Positions 37,163 to 46,634 of a stretch of DNA of 64,000 nt are shown here, in pieces; position 1 is the first letter of the stretch, and every line of letters begins with the position of its first letter. Where the stretch lies: positions 1,025,543 through 1,089,542 of the forward strand of contig CAXXSX010000001.1 of assembly GCA_963677165.2 (NCBI GenBank), in the 5' to 3' direction. This stretch comes from JAFGXT01 sp963677165 (GTDB taxonomy: Bacteria > Verrucomicrobiota > Lentisphaeria > Victivallales > SZUA-371). The translations under genes and the position numbers were made by a program. The notes under the pieces were generated by a model. It was not told where the DNA came from. It ran no database searches and worked only from the letters and a program-made list of their open reading frames with translations.

Positions 37163-37317
37163 AGCATAAACAATAGCTTACCCCTTGGCCCACTTCAGCA
37201 ACCGCTATTATTTAGCCAATAGGAGTGCGAATAATCAGCTCAAATCTCCCTCATTAGGCTAGACCCCAAAGATGCTAATTGTGAGCGCCCTTTTTCCGAC
37301 TATGGAGCAACTAGAAT

Positions 37318-37989
37318 ATGAAATACTGCATCTTGTTGCTCCTATGCTTCACCCTAGCCGGCTGCAATAGCTGCAAAGCAAAACTTGTGGTTTTCCCTGC
37401 CCCCTTTGGGTACGTCATTGACGGGCCTGCTTCAAGTGACGAATTCTGTGAAGATTACGCGCGCGGATACGGAGCGGGATTGAATGGGACATTCCACCTT
37501 ATATTCATCTGGAATGAGCCCCAAAACATAACCAACACCTATCTAAAAGTATATGACTTGCATTTTGATCTTGTCTACAGCTACTCATCTAAAGGACATC
37601 CAAAGAAGTTAATGACTTTCCACATCCCACTCGACCGTGGGAGCTACTATATCATAATTGGTTCAGAAAAAGGGCAATCCAACGCGAAGAGCTACTTTTG
37701 GGTTGAGTATGATTCATACAAAATATACACGACCCTTTTCCGCGCTGCCCTCAAGGCCGCCCTTCACAGCCCTCCTATACACGCACTCAAAGAAGGGGCG
37801 CGGTTGCTTCGCTTTAGCGCTCAACCTGTTCAACCCGCCGCTGCATATCTAAACCAGGAATCACAGAAATGCGAACAAAAGAAGCCTCCCCTCCACCGAG
37901 CCGTTGAGGAGCAAGAACCCTGCGAAAGCAGGGAATTGCGTCACGAAACGCGGAGGATCTGTTGGCGCTTTCTGTCAGCGATTACATGA
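37318..37989 (+). CDS. Tandem lipoprotein family, member 2
   Basis: 223 residues. Signal MKYCILLLLCFTLAGC with a good lipobox. It is the most diverged copy, keeping SSDEFCEDYARGYGAG, GTFHLIFIWNEPQNITNTYL and SYFWVEYDSYKIYT. Its last 46 or so residues are encoded by the palindromic repeat at 37849-38001 and are shared exactly with member 3. The repeat has therefore replaced the native C-terminus. Function unknown. Confidence 0.7.
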   Translation: MKYCILLLLCFTLAGCNSCKAKLVVFPAPFGYVIDGPASSDEFCEDYARGYGAGLNGTFHLIFIWNEPQNITNTYLKVYDLHFDLVYSYSSKGHPKKLMTFHIPLDRGSYYIIIGSEKGQSNAKSYFWVEYDSYKIYTTLFRAALKAALHSPPIHALKEGARLLRFSAQPVQPAAAYLNQESQKCEQKKPPLHRAVEEQEPCESRELRHETRRICWRFLSAIT

Positions 37990-38001
37990 TTTCTGGTTTA
38001 G
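37849..38001. repeat. Palindromic CTAAACCAGGAATCA element, copy B
   Basis: 153 bp with ends CTAAACCAGGAATCA and TGATTTCTGGTTTAG and an internal CCTGCGAAAGCAGG stem. It encodes the C-terminal tail and stop codon of lipoprotein member 2. Confidence 0.85.
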
Positions 38002-38030
38002 GGGGCTCCCCTCCAACCTGCAACACCACC

Positions 38031-38720
38031 ATGAAAAGACTTCTGCCTACTCTGCTCTTGTTCTTGAATGGCTACTCAATGCTAGGCTGCTCTCATGTGA
38101 AATGCTCACCAAAATTAGAAATACTGGGTCACTCCTGGGCTGACTACAACACCTACGCTGCTTCTAGCGAGGAAAAATGTAAACTATTTGTTCAAGGATT
38201 TCATGTTCAAGAATCAGGGACGCTCCACCTCTACTTCAAGTGGAAGTCGCCAGAACAGATTTCCGGTGCCTATATAAAAATCTACCCAATGAACAGAAAG
38301 GCGGTTTATGAAAAGTTTTTTACCGGAACACCAAGTGTGGAAATGTACTTTTCCATTCACCTTGAATCGTACATTTATTATATTGATATAGGCTCGAAAA
38401 AGGGCCACTCCGCGGTCATCAGTTTTTTCTGGGCAGAGTTGGACCAGTATCGAGAATACACCGAGCTCATCCGCGCTGCCCTCAAGGCCGCCCTTCACAG
38501 CCCTCCTATACACGCACTCAAAGAAGGGGCGCGGTTGCTTCGCTTTAGCGCTCAACCTGTTCAACCCGCCGCTGCATATCTAAACCAGGAATCACAGAAA
38601 TGCGAACAAAAGAAGCCTCCCCTCCACCGAGCCGTTGAGGAGCAAGAACCCTGCGAAAGCAGGGAATTGCGTCACGAAACGCGGAGGATCTGTTGGCGCT
38701 TTCTGTCAGCGATTACATGA
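38031..38720 (+). CDS. Tandem lipoprotein family, member 3
   Basis: 229 residues from ATG 38031. MKRLLPTLLLFLNGYSMLGC is a plausible lipoprotein signal; the open frame also runs upstream through the palindromic repeat, which is unlikely to be translated. The family core is SSEEKCKLFVQGF, TLHLYFKWKSPEQISGAYIK and FFWAELDQYREYTELIRAAL. The C-terminal tail is again supplied by a palindromic repeat (copy C). It is nearly identical to member 4 except for two short blocks. Confidence 0.7.
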   Translation: MKRLLPTLLLFLNGYSMLGCSHVKCSPKLEILGHSWADYNTYAASSEEKCKLFVQGFHVQESGTLHLYFKWKSPEQISGAYIKIYPMNRKAVYEKFFTGTPSVEMYFSIHLESYIYYIDIGSKKGHSAVISFFWAELDQYREYTELIRAALKAALHSPPIHALKEGARLLRFSAQPVQPAAAYLNQESQKCEQKKPPLHRAVEEQEPCESRELRHETRRICWRFLSAIT

Positions 38721-38732
38721 TTTCTGGTTTAG
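38580..38732. repeat. Palindromic CTAAACCAGGAATCA element, copy C
   Basis: 153 bp, virtually identical to copy B because it belongs to the 731-bp duplication. It encodes the C-terminal tail of member 3. Confidence 0.85.
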
Positions 38733-38761
38733 GGGGCTCCCCTCCCACCTGCAACACCACC

Positions 38762-39292
38762 ATGAAAAGACTTCTGCCTACTCTGCTCTTGTTCTTGAAT
38801 GGCTACTCAATGCTAGGCTGCTCTCATGTGAAATGCTCACCAAAATTAGAAATACTGGGTCACTCCTGGGCTGACTACAACACCTACGCTGCTTCTAGCG
38901 AGGAAAAATGTAAACTATTTGTTCAAGGATTTCTCATCAGAGAATCAGGGACGCTCCACCTCTACTTCAAGTGGAAGTCGCCAGAACAGATTTCCGATGC
39001 CTATATAAAAATCTACCCAATGAATAGAAAGGCGGTTTATGAAAAGTTCTTTACCGGTAGCCCAAGCCAAGAAATGTACTTCTCTGTCCCTCTTGAGGCG
39101 GACATCTATTATATCGATATAGGCTCGAAAAAGGGCCACTCCGCGGTCATCAGTTTTTTCTGGGCAGAGTTGGACCAGTATCGAGAATACACCGAGCTCA
39201 TCCGCACAGCCCTCAAGGCCGCCCTTCATAGCCCTTTGGTACACGCACTCAAGGAGGGGGTGCAGCTTACTCGGCTTCGACCTTCGGTCTGA
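38762..39292 (+). CDS. Tandem lipoprotein family, member 4
   Basis: 176 residues from ATG 38762, with the same signal as member 3 (MKRLLPTLLLFLNGYSMLGC). It ends naturally at ALKEGVQLTRLRPSV without the repeat-derived tail, so it probably shows the ancestral C-terminus. Differences from member 3 are concentrated in two patches: VQGFLIRESG versus VQGFHVQESG, and TGSPSQEMYFSVPLEADIYY versus TGTPSVEMYFSIHLESYIYY. Function unknown. Confidence 0.72.
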   Translation: MKRLLPTLLLFLNGYSMLGCSHVKCSPKLEILGHSWADYNTYAASSEEKCKLFVQGFLIRESGTLHLYFKWKSPEQISDAYIKIYPMNRKAVYEKFFTGSPSQEMYFSVPLEADIYYIDIGSKKGHSAVISFFWAELDQYREYTELIRTALKAALHSPLVHALKEGVQLTRLRPSV

Positions 39293-39785
39293 ATCGTGTC
39301 CAAGCGGAAAGACGCCCGCCCAAAGGGCGGAGAGGATGCCTCAATGCGCGGCCCAAAAGCTCTCGGCGGAGGACAAAAGCGCGCCGGTGTTCGAAATCAA
39401 AAAACCAAGGCCCCACCCTCCCATCCCACGCCCCGCAACAGACACAGAGCTTTGCATAGCCAACGCTTGCGGCCCGCTCCCCAACCCAGCCCCAACCGGT
39501 GCACCAGCAACTGACAACAACGAGCGAGTTCTTTCCACGCGGTCCCTAAGCACAACCAAAAACAACGCCGGGAGGCGTCGATTCATGGTGCAGTCGCGAA
39601 TGCGACAAGATCTCCCCCTGGACCCTTCGACGAGCTCAGGGCAAACGGAGGGAGACGCCGGCCCGAGGTCGGCGATAGAGGGGGCCAAGACAAGCATCTC
39701 AAGCCGTGCACATGAACCAAGGGCGTGCTAGTTTCGCCCCGCGTCCGCGACTGGCCGCGACGCTTGCCCTTATCGACCGACAAAG
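39293..39785. other. Intergenic region with repeat fragments
   Basis: 493 bp without a credible gene. It holds a fragment of the DUF559-flanking repeat (39311-39338), GCGTTCGAA-type motif copy 8, a GTCGCGAATGCGAC hairpin at about 39594-39607 followed by AAGATCTCCCC (a related block occurs near 60590), and a CCTTCGACGAGCTCAGGGC segment at 39627. Confidence 0.55.
39384..39410 (+). repeat. GCGTTCGAA-type intergenic motif, copy 8
   Basis: GCCGGTGTTCGAAATCAAAA followed by AACC; one base differs in the core. Confidence 0.5.
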
Positions 39786-41293
39786 ATGCATCCACCCTCT
39801 CCAAAACTCGCCCCCAAAGCTCCTCCTGAGCCAACCCAAGCACGCACCGGCCTGCGCGAAGAGTGCGGCGTGGTGGGCGTTTGGGCCCCTAACCCAAGAC
39901 CTCGCCCCCCCTCGTCTACCGCGGCCTCCACGCCTTGCAACACCGCGGCGAGGAGGAGCGCGGGCATGCTCAGCTTCGATAAGGACTTCCTCTATCGCTT
40001 TCGCGGCATGGGGCGCGTCGCCCAGGTCTTTGATGAGTGGGCCCTCGACGGGCTCTTCGGATCCCACGCCATCGGCCACACCCGCTACTCCACCTCGGGC
40101 CAGTCAAAGCTAGGCCAGGCCCAGCCCCTGCTCGCCCTCGAGCCCGCGCCCGTGGCCATCGCCCATAACGGCAACCTCACCAATACGGCGCAGCTCGGCC
40201 ACCATGAGCAATGCTCAGCCGAGGAGCGACAGCGCCTTGATCCTGCAGCTGCTCAGCCATGGCGGGCGCGACCCCCAAGGGGCGCACCAGGCGCGCTGGG
40301 ACCGCCTCACCCGCCCCCTTGAAAAGCACCCCGAGATCGACTGGCCTCAACGCCTGCGCGCCTTCATGCAACAAGCCCGCGGCGCCTTCTCCCTCGTCGT
40401 CGCCACCGCCGAGGCCACTCTACGCCCTACGCGATCCCCTGGGCTTTCGGCCCCTGTGCCTGGGCGCCCTCGACGCAGGCTACGCCCTCGCCTCGGAGAG
40501 CTGTGCCCTGAAAGCCATGGGCGCCAAGGTGCTGCGTGAGGTGGCGCCAGGAGAGCTGCTGCGCATCGACGCCCAAGGCCTCACCACGCTGGCCCAAATG
40601 GCCGCCCCGGCCCCAGCCCTCTGCGTCTTCGAGTGGATCTACCTCGCCCGACCCGACAGCGAGCTGCGGGGCCACAGCATTCACCGCATGCGCCAAGGCC
40701 TCGGGGCTCAGCTCTGGCGCGAAGCCCCCGTCGACGCCGACCTGGTCGTCCCCATCCCCCAATCGGCGGTCGCCGCTGCATTGGGGCTGGCTCGAGCGGC
40801 CGCGCTCCCCTACGACGAAGGCCTGGTCAAAGGCAATTACCCCGGACGCACCTTCATCCAGCCCAACCAGGCCCTGCGCCAACAAGGCGTGCGCCAAAAA
40901 TACAACGCCGTCGAGGCCATCCTGCGCGATCGCCGCGTGGTGCTGGTCGACGACTCCATCGTGCGAGGCACCACCGTCGGCCCCCTGGTCAAGCTGCTGC
41001 GCGACAGCGGCGCCCGCGAAGTCCACGTCCGCATCGCCGCGCCACCCCTGCGCTTCCCCTGCTATATGGGGGTCGATATCAACGCCCAAGAAGAGCTGAT
41101 CTCGGCGCGCCTCTCTCCCGATGAATTGTGCGAAGCCATCGAGGCCGACAGCCTCGCCTTCCTCTCCCTCGATGGCCTCTGGCAGGTGCTCGGCCGCGAA
41201 GGCCAACACTGCGGCGCCTGCTTCTCTGGCCGCTACCCCCAAGCCCTCGAAGCCAACAACCCGATGACAGCCGAGAAGCGAGCTCGCCGATGA
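39786..41293 (+). CDS. purF: Amidophosphoribosyltransferase (several frameshifts)
   Basis: First committed step of purine synthesis (PRPP plus glutamine to phosphoribosylamine). The N-terminal nucleophile domain has LREECGVVGVW. A short out-of-frame stretch hides APLVYRGLHALQHRGEE, then AGMLSFDKDFLYRFRGMGRV and IGHTRYSTSGQSK follow. Further breaks near 40195 and 40420 separate LILQLLSHGGRD and LYALRDPLGFRPLCLG from the phosphoribosyltransferase part, which has VPIPQSAVAAALGLA and the PRPP loop VVLVDDSIVRGTT. All segments are in correct order, so an intact gene with about four indels is likely. It overlaps purQ by ATGA. Confidence 0.88.
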
Positions 41294-42052
41294 CCGCCCT
41301 ACGCACCCGACCCCGCGCCCTCATCGTCCACAGCCAAGGCACCAACCGCGATCACGACCTCTTTGAGGCCCTCGAATTGGCCGGCGCCCGACCCTCGATC
41401 ATGCTCCTCGACGCCCTCTTAGACGCCCCCGAAGCCCTGGCCGACTACCCCCCTGCTGGCCCTACCCGGCGGCTTCTCCTTTGGCGACGCCCTAGGCGCC
41501 GGCCGCATCCTCGGCCTGAGGCTGCGCCAAGCTCTGCGCCCTGTCCTCGACCAGCATATCCAGCGGGGCCGCCTCATCCTCGGCATCTGCAACGGTTTCC
41601 AAGCCCTCATCGCCTGCGAGCTCCTGGGCACCCTCCAAGGCCAAGCCAAGGTCGCGCTCTTGAGCAACGACTCAGGGCGCTTCGAATCCCGCTGGACCCA
41701 GCTCGAGCCCGAGCCCCAATCCAAGTCGCTCTTTGTCCAAGGTCTCGACCCCTTTTGCTGCCCCGTCGCCCACGCCGAAGGGCGCATCTGGGCCGACGAG
41801 CCCAGCCTCGACCAGTTCGAAGCCGCCGGCCTCGTCGCCCTGAGATACCGCGCCCAAGGCCCCGCCGACTACCCCGCCAACCCCAACGGCTCTTGCCGCA
41901 ACATCGCCGGCCTCTGCGACCCCACCGGCCAAATCCTGGGCCTCATGCCACACCCCGAGAACCACATCTTCGACTGGCAAAGGGGACCTGGAGTCGTCGG
42001 TGCCCAGGGCCTCGGCTTACTCAAAGCGGGCGTCAGTGCCTTGCGTTGGTGA
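41290..42052 (+). CDS. purQ: Phosphoribosylformylglycinamidine synthase, glutaminase subunit (one frameshift)
   Basis: Class I amidotransferase that feeds ammonia to PurL. It starts at ATG 41290 inside the purF stop (PRALIVHSQGTNRDHDLFEA). One extra C in the run at 41450-41456 shifts the frame. The rest reads LALPGGFSFGDALGAGRILG, the nucleophile motif GICNGFQALIACELL and catalytic HPENHIFDW. A separate small PurQ and the purF-purQ coupling are normal. purL is not in the window. Confidence 0.85.
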
Positions 42053-42071
42053 TTTTGGTTTCGAACGCGGC
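42051..42071 (-). repeat. GCGTTCGAA intergenic motif, copy 9
   Basis: The minus strand reads GCCGCGTTCGAAACCAAAAT. It starts at the purQ stop codon and nearly fills the 38-bp gap to the convergent gene, so it may act as a bidirectional 3'-end signal. Confidence 0.65.
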
Positions 42072-42090
42072 GCCACTTCTCCTCGCGCCG

Positions 42091-43742
42091 CTACTCTCCA
42101 CCCACGTCCGACTGGATGACCAAGAGGCTGCCAATATAGCGGGCATCTAGGTCCCCATCTTGGGCGAGCTCGGCCAAAACCTCTTCGCGGATTCGCCCGA
42201 AGAGCCGCTCCCCTGCTCGCTCCAACAAGGGCTGCTGCTTCATGGGGGGCAGGGTCCACTGGTCAAAAAGCCGCCTCCAATTCGGCCCGCTCCCGCGGCA
42301 ACTCTGCCAGCGCAAAGGGAGTGAGGCTGGGCTCTCCCAGATGGCGCCGCAAGACCAAGGTCGCCAAGAGCTTCTCCAAGCTGACGCTGCTGGGCCCACC
42401 CACCAGCGCTTCGAGATAAGCCACATCGACGATGTCTTGGCGGCTAAAGCGCAGCACCCCCATAGAGGATGAGCACCCCGTAGGCAATCTCAGCCAGGGC
42501 CGAGGCCGCCTCTTCGACCTCTTCTTGGGTCTGAAAGGCCTTCAGGCTCACCACCGAGCGCCTAGGGATGGTCAAAGTCAAGCCGGCGCAGAGATCTTGT
42601 TGGTCGCTGGTCAGCAGGCTGTCGGGGTGCTCATCAATGATGCTGATGAGCCCATCTTGCTGCAGCCGATTGACCTGCTCCTTGAGGGTGTTGAGCGCGC
42701 CCATGCCCACCCTGAAGAGATGCTTGATGGGCAAGCGCTCGAGGATATGTGTGGCCTGGTCGAGATCGTGGCCCTCGCACAGCCGCTCCAGGCCAATATT
42801 GAGCACCCCAGCGCTGAGCTTGGCCAGGGGCTCCACCGCCTCTTTGAGCTCGACGGGTTCGAGCTTCTCCAGGCGCGCCAGGCTGTTGACCACGCGGCCT
42901 AGCTGAACTTCAAGAGCAGCCCCAGCCTCCTGGTCAAGCTCCTTGATGGCCTGGGCGAAGAGGCTCTCCTGCTCTTCACCGAGGCGGCTGAGGGCGGCGC
43001 GCAGTGGCTTCATGGTGTGGCCCGCTCCCAGGGCAAAATCCTGCTCCAACAGCGCCTTGGCCTCGCCGACAGAGAGGGGGGCCAGCAGCTCCAGCGCCTG
43101 CTGAGCTTCTGGGAAACCATAGTCTTCGAGGCGCGCGCTGCGGAAGCGGTAGGCGCTCTCCTCCATGCCCGACTCGAGCTCCCAGCGGGCCGACTCCAGC
43201 ATCATCCAGCCCTTGGACACGCCCAAGAGCTCGTAGACGCGCTCGATGAGCGCCCGGCAGAGGGCGCTGTCTTCTTCATCCGCAGGATACTGAATATGAT
43301 AGACCCCATCGGGGCTCTCGACCAAAGGGCGCTCATCTTCATCGGGGACTTGGGGGATCTGGTCTGGGTCTTCGAAGAGCCAGACGATCAAGTGGCGCTT
43401 GAGGAAGAGGGGCAGCAGCTCGGGATCGAGCTCTTCAAAGGCGGCCACGAAGCACTCATCGGGCAACTCCATGAGCGCCTTGAGCCAGTTCTTCAGCGAG
43501 CCATGGGCGATGTGTTCGCCTCTCCAGACCTCAAAATCGAGCATCGCCTGCACTTGGTCGCTGCTGGCCAAGGCCAGCAGCTCAAGTGAGTCGTTGAGGC
43601 CGCGCTCCTGCACCATCTGGTAGAGGTCGAGCTCGGGCATTTGCCGAACCAGCGAGCCAGGGTCCTTCGCCTTGAAGATCGCCTCATAGTCGAGGGCCCC
43701 CTCTGCTGCCTGCATCAGTGCACCAAACCACGCCTTTTCCAT
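42091..43742 (-). CDS. DUF6178-like protein (two frameshifts)
   Basis: About 550 residues from ATG 43742 (AGAGGAATAC upstream; the open frame goes 27 codons further without support). The N-terminus AIFKAKDPGSLVRQMPELDL, LELLALASSDQVQAMLDFEV and FEELDPELLPLFLKRHLIVW match my recollection of the DUF6178 family of deltaproteobacteria. It is mostly helical and soluble. The frame breaks at a G5 run near 42467 and near 42260. The rest reads RFSRQDIVDVAYLEALVGG and LFDQWTLPPMKQQPLLERAG. Function unknown. Confidence 0.65.
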
Positions 43743-43832
43743 GTATTCCTCTTCGTTCTCACAATATTGAAGGGCATGCCGTCGCCCGAGCTTTAGTAGC
43801 CACCGGCGCCCAGGAGTCAACACAGGTCCTTA

Positions 43833-44003
43833 GAAGGCCTACTGAAATAGATTGCCTGCAAACGGCCCTTCGACAAGCTCAGGATGAGCGCGCCGAGTTC
43901 AAGGAAGGGATTCGCAGTCATAGTGGGCTATAACAAGGATTCGCGACACCGAAATCGGCATGCTAACAAGCCGCAGAAAGCCAATCTCTTTTTGTGAGGC
44001 TCC
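43833..44003. repeat. MITE-like element, AAATAGATTGC type
   Basis: 171 bp flanked by TTA at 43830-43832 and 44004-44006. It has the same core as the copy at 13679, enlarged by a CCTTCGACAAGCTCAGG segment. It lies between the DUF6178 start and the end of the spermidine-synthase-like gene. Confidence 0.8.
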
Positions 44004-44017
44004 TTAGGCTACCTCTT

Positions 44018-45673
44018 CTAGAGATTCCACTGCGCCCAATCTTCGAGATAGAGGTCGAGCAGCACCGGCGCGATCAGGCGGTTGGGCTCAACCTCGAGCT
44101 CAGCTTCATCCTTGGGGAAGACGAAGAGCTCGGGGATCAGGCGCTCGGTGAGGAATCGCACCGGCAGGTCGAGGTTGAGGCTCTCAGGCAAGGGCAGGGG
44201 CTGGCGAGAGGCGAGGTTGAATCCCCAATCCCCAAAATTGGGGACGTTCACATGGTAGGCCAGCACGTGGCCTTCAACCGGGCAAGTGACGGCGTCTATC
44301 AAGCAAAAGCCCTCTTCCATTGAGCGGTGAATCGACCAAAAAGCGCGCCGCGAGTAATAAGGCGAGGTCGATTGTGACACCGCCACCCCACCAGGTGAGA
44401 GGTGGCCGGCGACGAGGCGGTAGAACTCCACGCTGTAGAGCTTGGAGAGCGACTCATGGCTGGGATCGGGCAAGTCGATGAAGACCACATCGAACTTGCG
44501 ATCGGTGTCTTCGAGGTAGTTCATGGCATCGGTGTTGACCACCTCGAGCCGCTCATCGGACATGGAGCCATTGTTGAGCTCGACAAAGAGCGGGAATTCT
44601 CTCCCCAAATCGGTCATCGCCGGGTCGAGATCCACCATCACCACCGACTTCACCTCCGGCCACTTGAAGGCCTCGCGCAAGGCCATGCCATCGCCCCCCC
44701 CGAGGATGAGGAGGTGCTCGCGGCGGGGCGCGGCCGCCATGGGCACATGGACCAAGGCCTCATGGTAGCGGTATTCATCGGCGCTGGAGAACTGAATATT
44801 GCCATTGATAAAAAGCCGCACATCGTCGCGCCAGCGGGTGACCACCAATTTCTGGTAGACCGTCTGCTCGCGATAGATGATTTGGTCGCGGTAGAGCTGG
44901 CTGTCGAGATAGAATTCAATCCCACCGGCTCCCAGAAAGAGCCCCACATGAGTGAAAAAGACCAGCAGGCAGAAGAGTAAAAAAGCCCAAGCCCGCTTGA
45001 GCTGGTCGCGAAAGACCAAGACCCCAACCACCGCGACCATCAGGTTGATCACGCCGACCGCCAATGAAGCCCCGATCAACCCCAAGAATGGCAACAAAAT
45101 CAGCGGAAAAGACAGCGAGCCCACCAATGAGCCGAGGTAGTCCCAGCTGAGCACGTGGGCCAAGGCCACCCGCAGCGATGAGAATTGCCGCAGATAACGG
45201 GTCAGCAGGGGAATCTCCAGCCCTACCAGAGTCCCCACCGAGATGCTGAGGACCACCTGGAGGAGCCGGAAATAGTCGGTGGTGGCAAAGGCCACGAAGA
45301 GCAGCGGCCCAGAGAGCCCACCGAGCAGCCCGATGAGCACCTCGACGATGACAAATTTGGAGAGCAATTCGCGATGAAAGAAGCGCGAGAGGTAGCTCCC
45401 CAAGCCCATGGAGCTCATGAAGAGGCCGATGGTCAGGGAGAACTCAAAGACCGAATTGCCCAAGAAGTAGCTGGAGATGGTCGCGACGATCAGCTCATAG
45501 GCGATGCCGCAGAGGGCAAAGAGCAAGATCGAGAAGAGCAAGAGCGACTGCTTAAATCGGCTCAGCTCTCCAGTTGCCTCTTGATCAACTGCATTTTTGC
45601 TTTGTTTGGGTGGTTCTTGGGACGCTGTCTCAGCGTCGCTCAATGCCTGGGGTTCCAGCTCAGCATCAGTCAC
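44018..45673 (-). CDS. Membrane-fused polyamine aminopropyltransferase (spermidine synthase-like)
   Basis: 551 residues. A charged N-terminus (about 40 residues) precedes roughly seven membrane helices (45-270). A C-terminal spermidine-synthase fold follows: FINGNIQFSSADEYRYHEAL, LLILGGGDGMALREAF (SAM or decarboxylated-SAM site), VMVDLDPAMTDLGREF and VVFIDLPDPSHESLSKLYS. Such fused proteins are common in deltaproteobacteria and actinobacteria, and their real substrate is not established. The next gene downstream on this strand is the DUF6178-like gene, beyond a MITE. Confidence 0.88.
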   Translation of the reverse strand: MTDAELEPQALSDAETASQEPPKQSKNAVDQEATGELSRFKQSLLLFSILLFALCGIAYELIVATISSYFLGNSVFEFSLTIGLFMSSMGLGSYLSRFFHRELLSKFVIVEVLIGLLGGLSGPLLFVAFATTDYFRLLQVVLSISVGTLVGLEIPLLTRYLRQFSSLRVALAHVLSWDYLGSLVGSLSFPLILLPFLGLIGASLAVGVINLMVAVVGVLVFRDQLKRAWAFLLFCLLVFFTHVGLFLGAGGIEFYLDSQLYRDQIIYREQTVYQKLVVTRWRDDVRLFINGNIQFSSADEYRYHEALVHVPMAAAPRREHLLILGGGDGMALREAFKWPEVKSVVMVDLDPAMTDLGREFPLFVELNNGSMSDERLEVVNTDAMNYLEDTDRKFDVVFIDLPDPSHESLSKLYSVEFYRLVAGHLSPGGVAVSQSTSPYYSRRAFWSIHRSMEEGFCLIDAVTCPVEGHVLAYHVNVPNFGDWGFNLASRQPLPLPESLNLDLPVRFLTERLIPELFVFPKDEAELEVEPNRLIAPVLLDLYLEDWAQWNL

Positions 45674-45735
45674 ACGTCACTCCGGCGAAGCCCGGCGATG
45701 CTTCACTGAGCCTCTGTATCAATCAAGAAAGCGCT

Positions 45736-45752
45736 GGGTGGCTCTCCCACCC
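45736..45752. other. Short hairpin downstream of the 45846-46493 gene
   Basis: GGGTGG and CCACCC pair around a 5-nt loop. It could terminate the minus-strand gene ending at 45846, but the stem is only 6 bp. Confidence 0.3.
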
Positions 45753-45845
45753 AATCAGACAGTGCGCCTACGAGGCCCCGCAAGTCTTTGTTTCCCCGCG
45801 AGGCGCTTCATTGAGCGCAGGTCTAAGGGGAAATAGCACTTCTTG

Positions 45846-46493
45846 CTATTTACCGCCACCGAGGCCGCCAGAACCAAAGCGGCCACCGACACTAGAAGCC
45901 CGTACACTTGACCAACCGCGATAGTAGCCGGGGGTGACAAAGACCCAATAACGCGGGGGATGCCAGTGGTGGCCGTCATTGTAGCTCTGCTGGCTATCTA
46001 CCATCTCGCGCCAGATCTCGGAGTTTTTGAAATCTTCGCTGACCGAATGCTTGTAAAAGTGATGGTAGCGGTCGGCGAGCACCAGCTCGCCGTCTTTTTT
46101 ACAAGCGCGTGCCCGAAAGACCATCTCATTGCTGTCAGGTGGGCTATCTTCCTCAATACCCGCTGAGGTCTCCAGATTGTAGAGGTCAGTGGGGACACCA
46201 TCGCCATTCTTATCAACCCAAGCGAGGACTGAACCGTCAGAGCTCATCTCAATCTGGATGAGTTCCTCTCCCTCAAAGAGATCTTGATCGTTGATTTCAT
46301 TGGCCAAGGTCGCCAAATCAGCTCGGGTCCTCACCTTCTCATCAAAGAGCGTGGAGACCGCTTCCATATCGATATCGGCGCGTTCAGCCTCACCGGGGGT
46401 GAAACCGTCGGCAATCAGCGCCCCAATTCCACCGAGGACTGCTAGCCCAGAGAGTATCATGAGTAAGATGGCGATTTTGCTTCCCGCCGACAT
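45846..46493 (-). CDS. Membrane-anchored protein with Gly-rich tail, unknown function
   Basis: 215 residues from ATG 46493, preceded by AAGGAGGCACT. One membrane helix near the N-terminus (SKIAILLMILSGLAVLGGIG) is followed by a periplasmic region with short beta segments (IQIEMSSDGSVLAWVDKNGD, a Ca-binding-like DxNxDG run). The tail, RASSVGGRFGSGGLGGGK, is of the kind seen in small proteins near membrane-fused spermidine synthases. That association is inference from context. Confidence 0.65.
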   Translation of the reverse strand: MSAGSKIAILLMILSGLAVLGGIGALIADGFTPGEAERADIDMEAVSTLFDEKVRTRADLATLANEINDQDLFEGEELIQIEMSSDGSVLAWVDKNGDGVPTDLYNLETSAGIEEDSPPDSNEMVFRARACKKDGELVLADRYHHFYKHSVSEDFKNSEIWREMVDSQQSYNDGHHWHPPRYWVFVTPGYYRGWSSVRASSVGGRFGSGGLGGGK

Positions 46494-46634
46494 AGTGCCT
46501 CCTTCATCCGCCACACTGTGGGGGCGCATCAGCGATGCAGACCACCTAGAGTGAATTCAACAGTCTAGACTTAGCATCGGGCGCCCATGCTGGCAAGTCA
46601 GGTTTGCTAGGCAGAGCCGAGGAAGGGCTCATCT

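Larger units (their letters stand above)
37739..39200 (+). repeat. 731-bp tandem duplication carrying lipoprotein genes
   Basis: Sequence from about 37739 recurs with a constant offset of 731 bp: palindromic element 37849 to 38580, gene start 38031 to 38762. The copies are nearly identical except for short clustered differences inside the coding parts. The second unit diverges near its right end, around 39200. Confidence 0.8.

Noticed and set aside
37962..38030. Upstream extension of lipoprotein members 3 and 4 through the palindromic repeat
   Set aside because: The lipoprotein signal begins at the internal ATG (38031, 38762). The upstream residues derive from the repeat and would block secretion.
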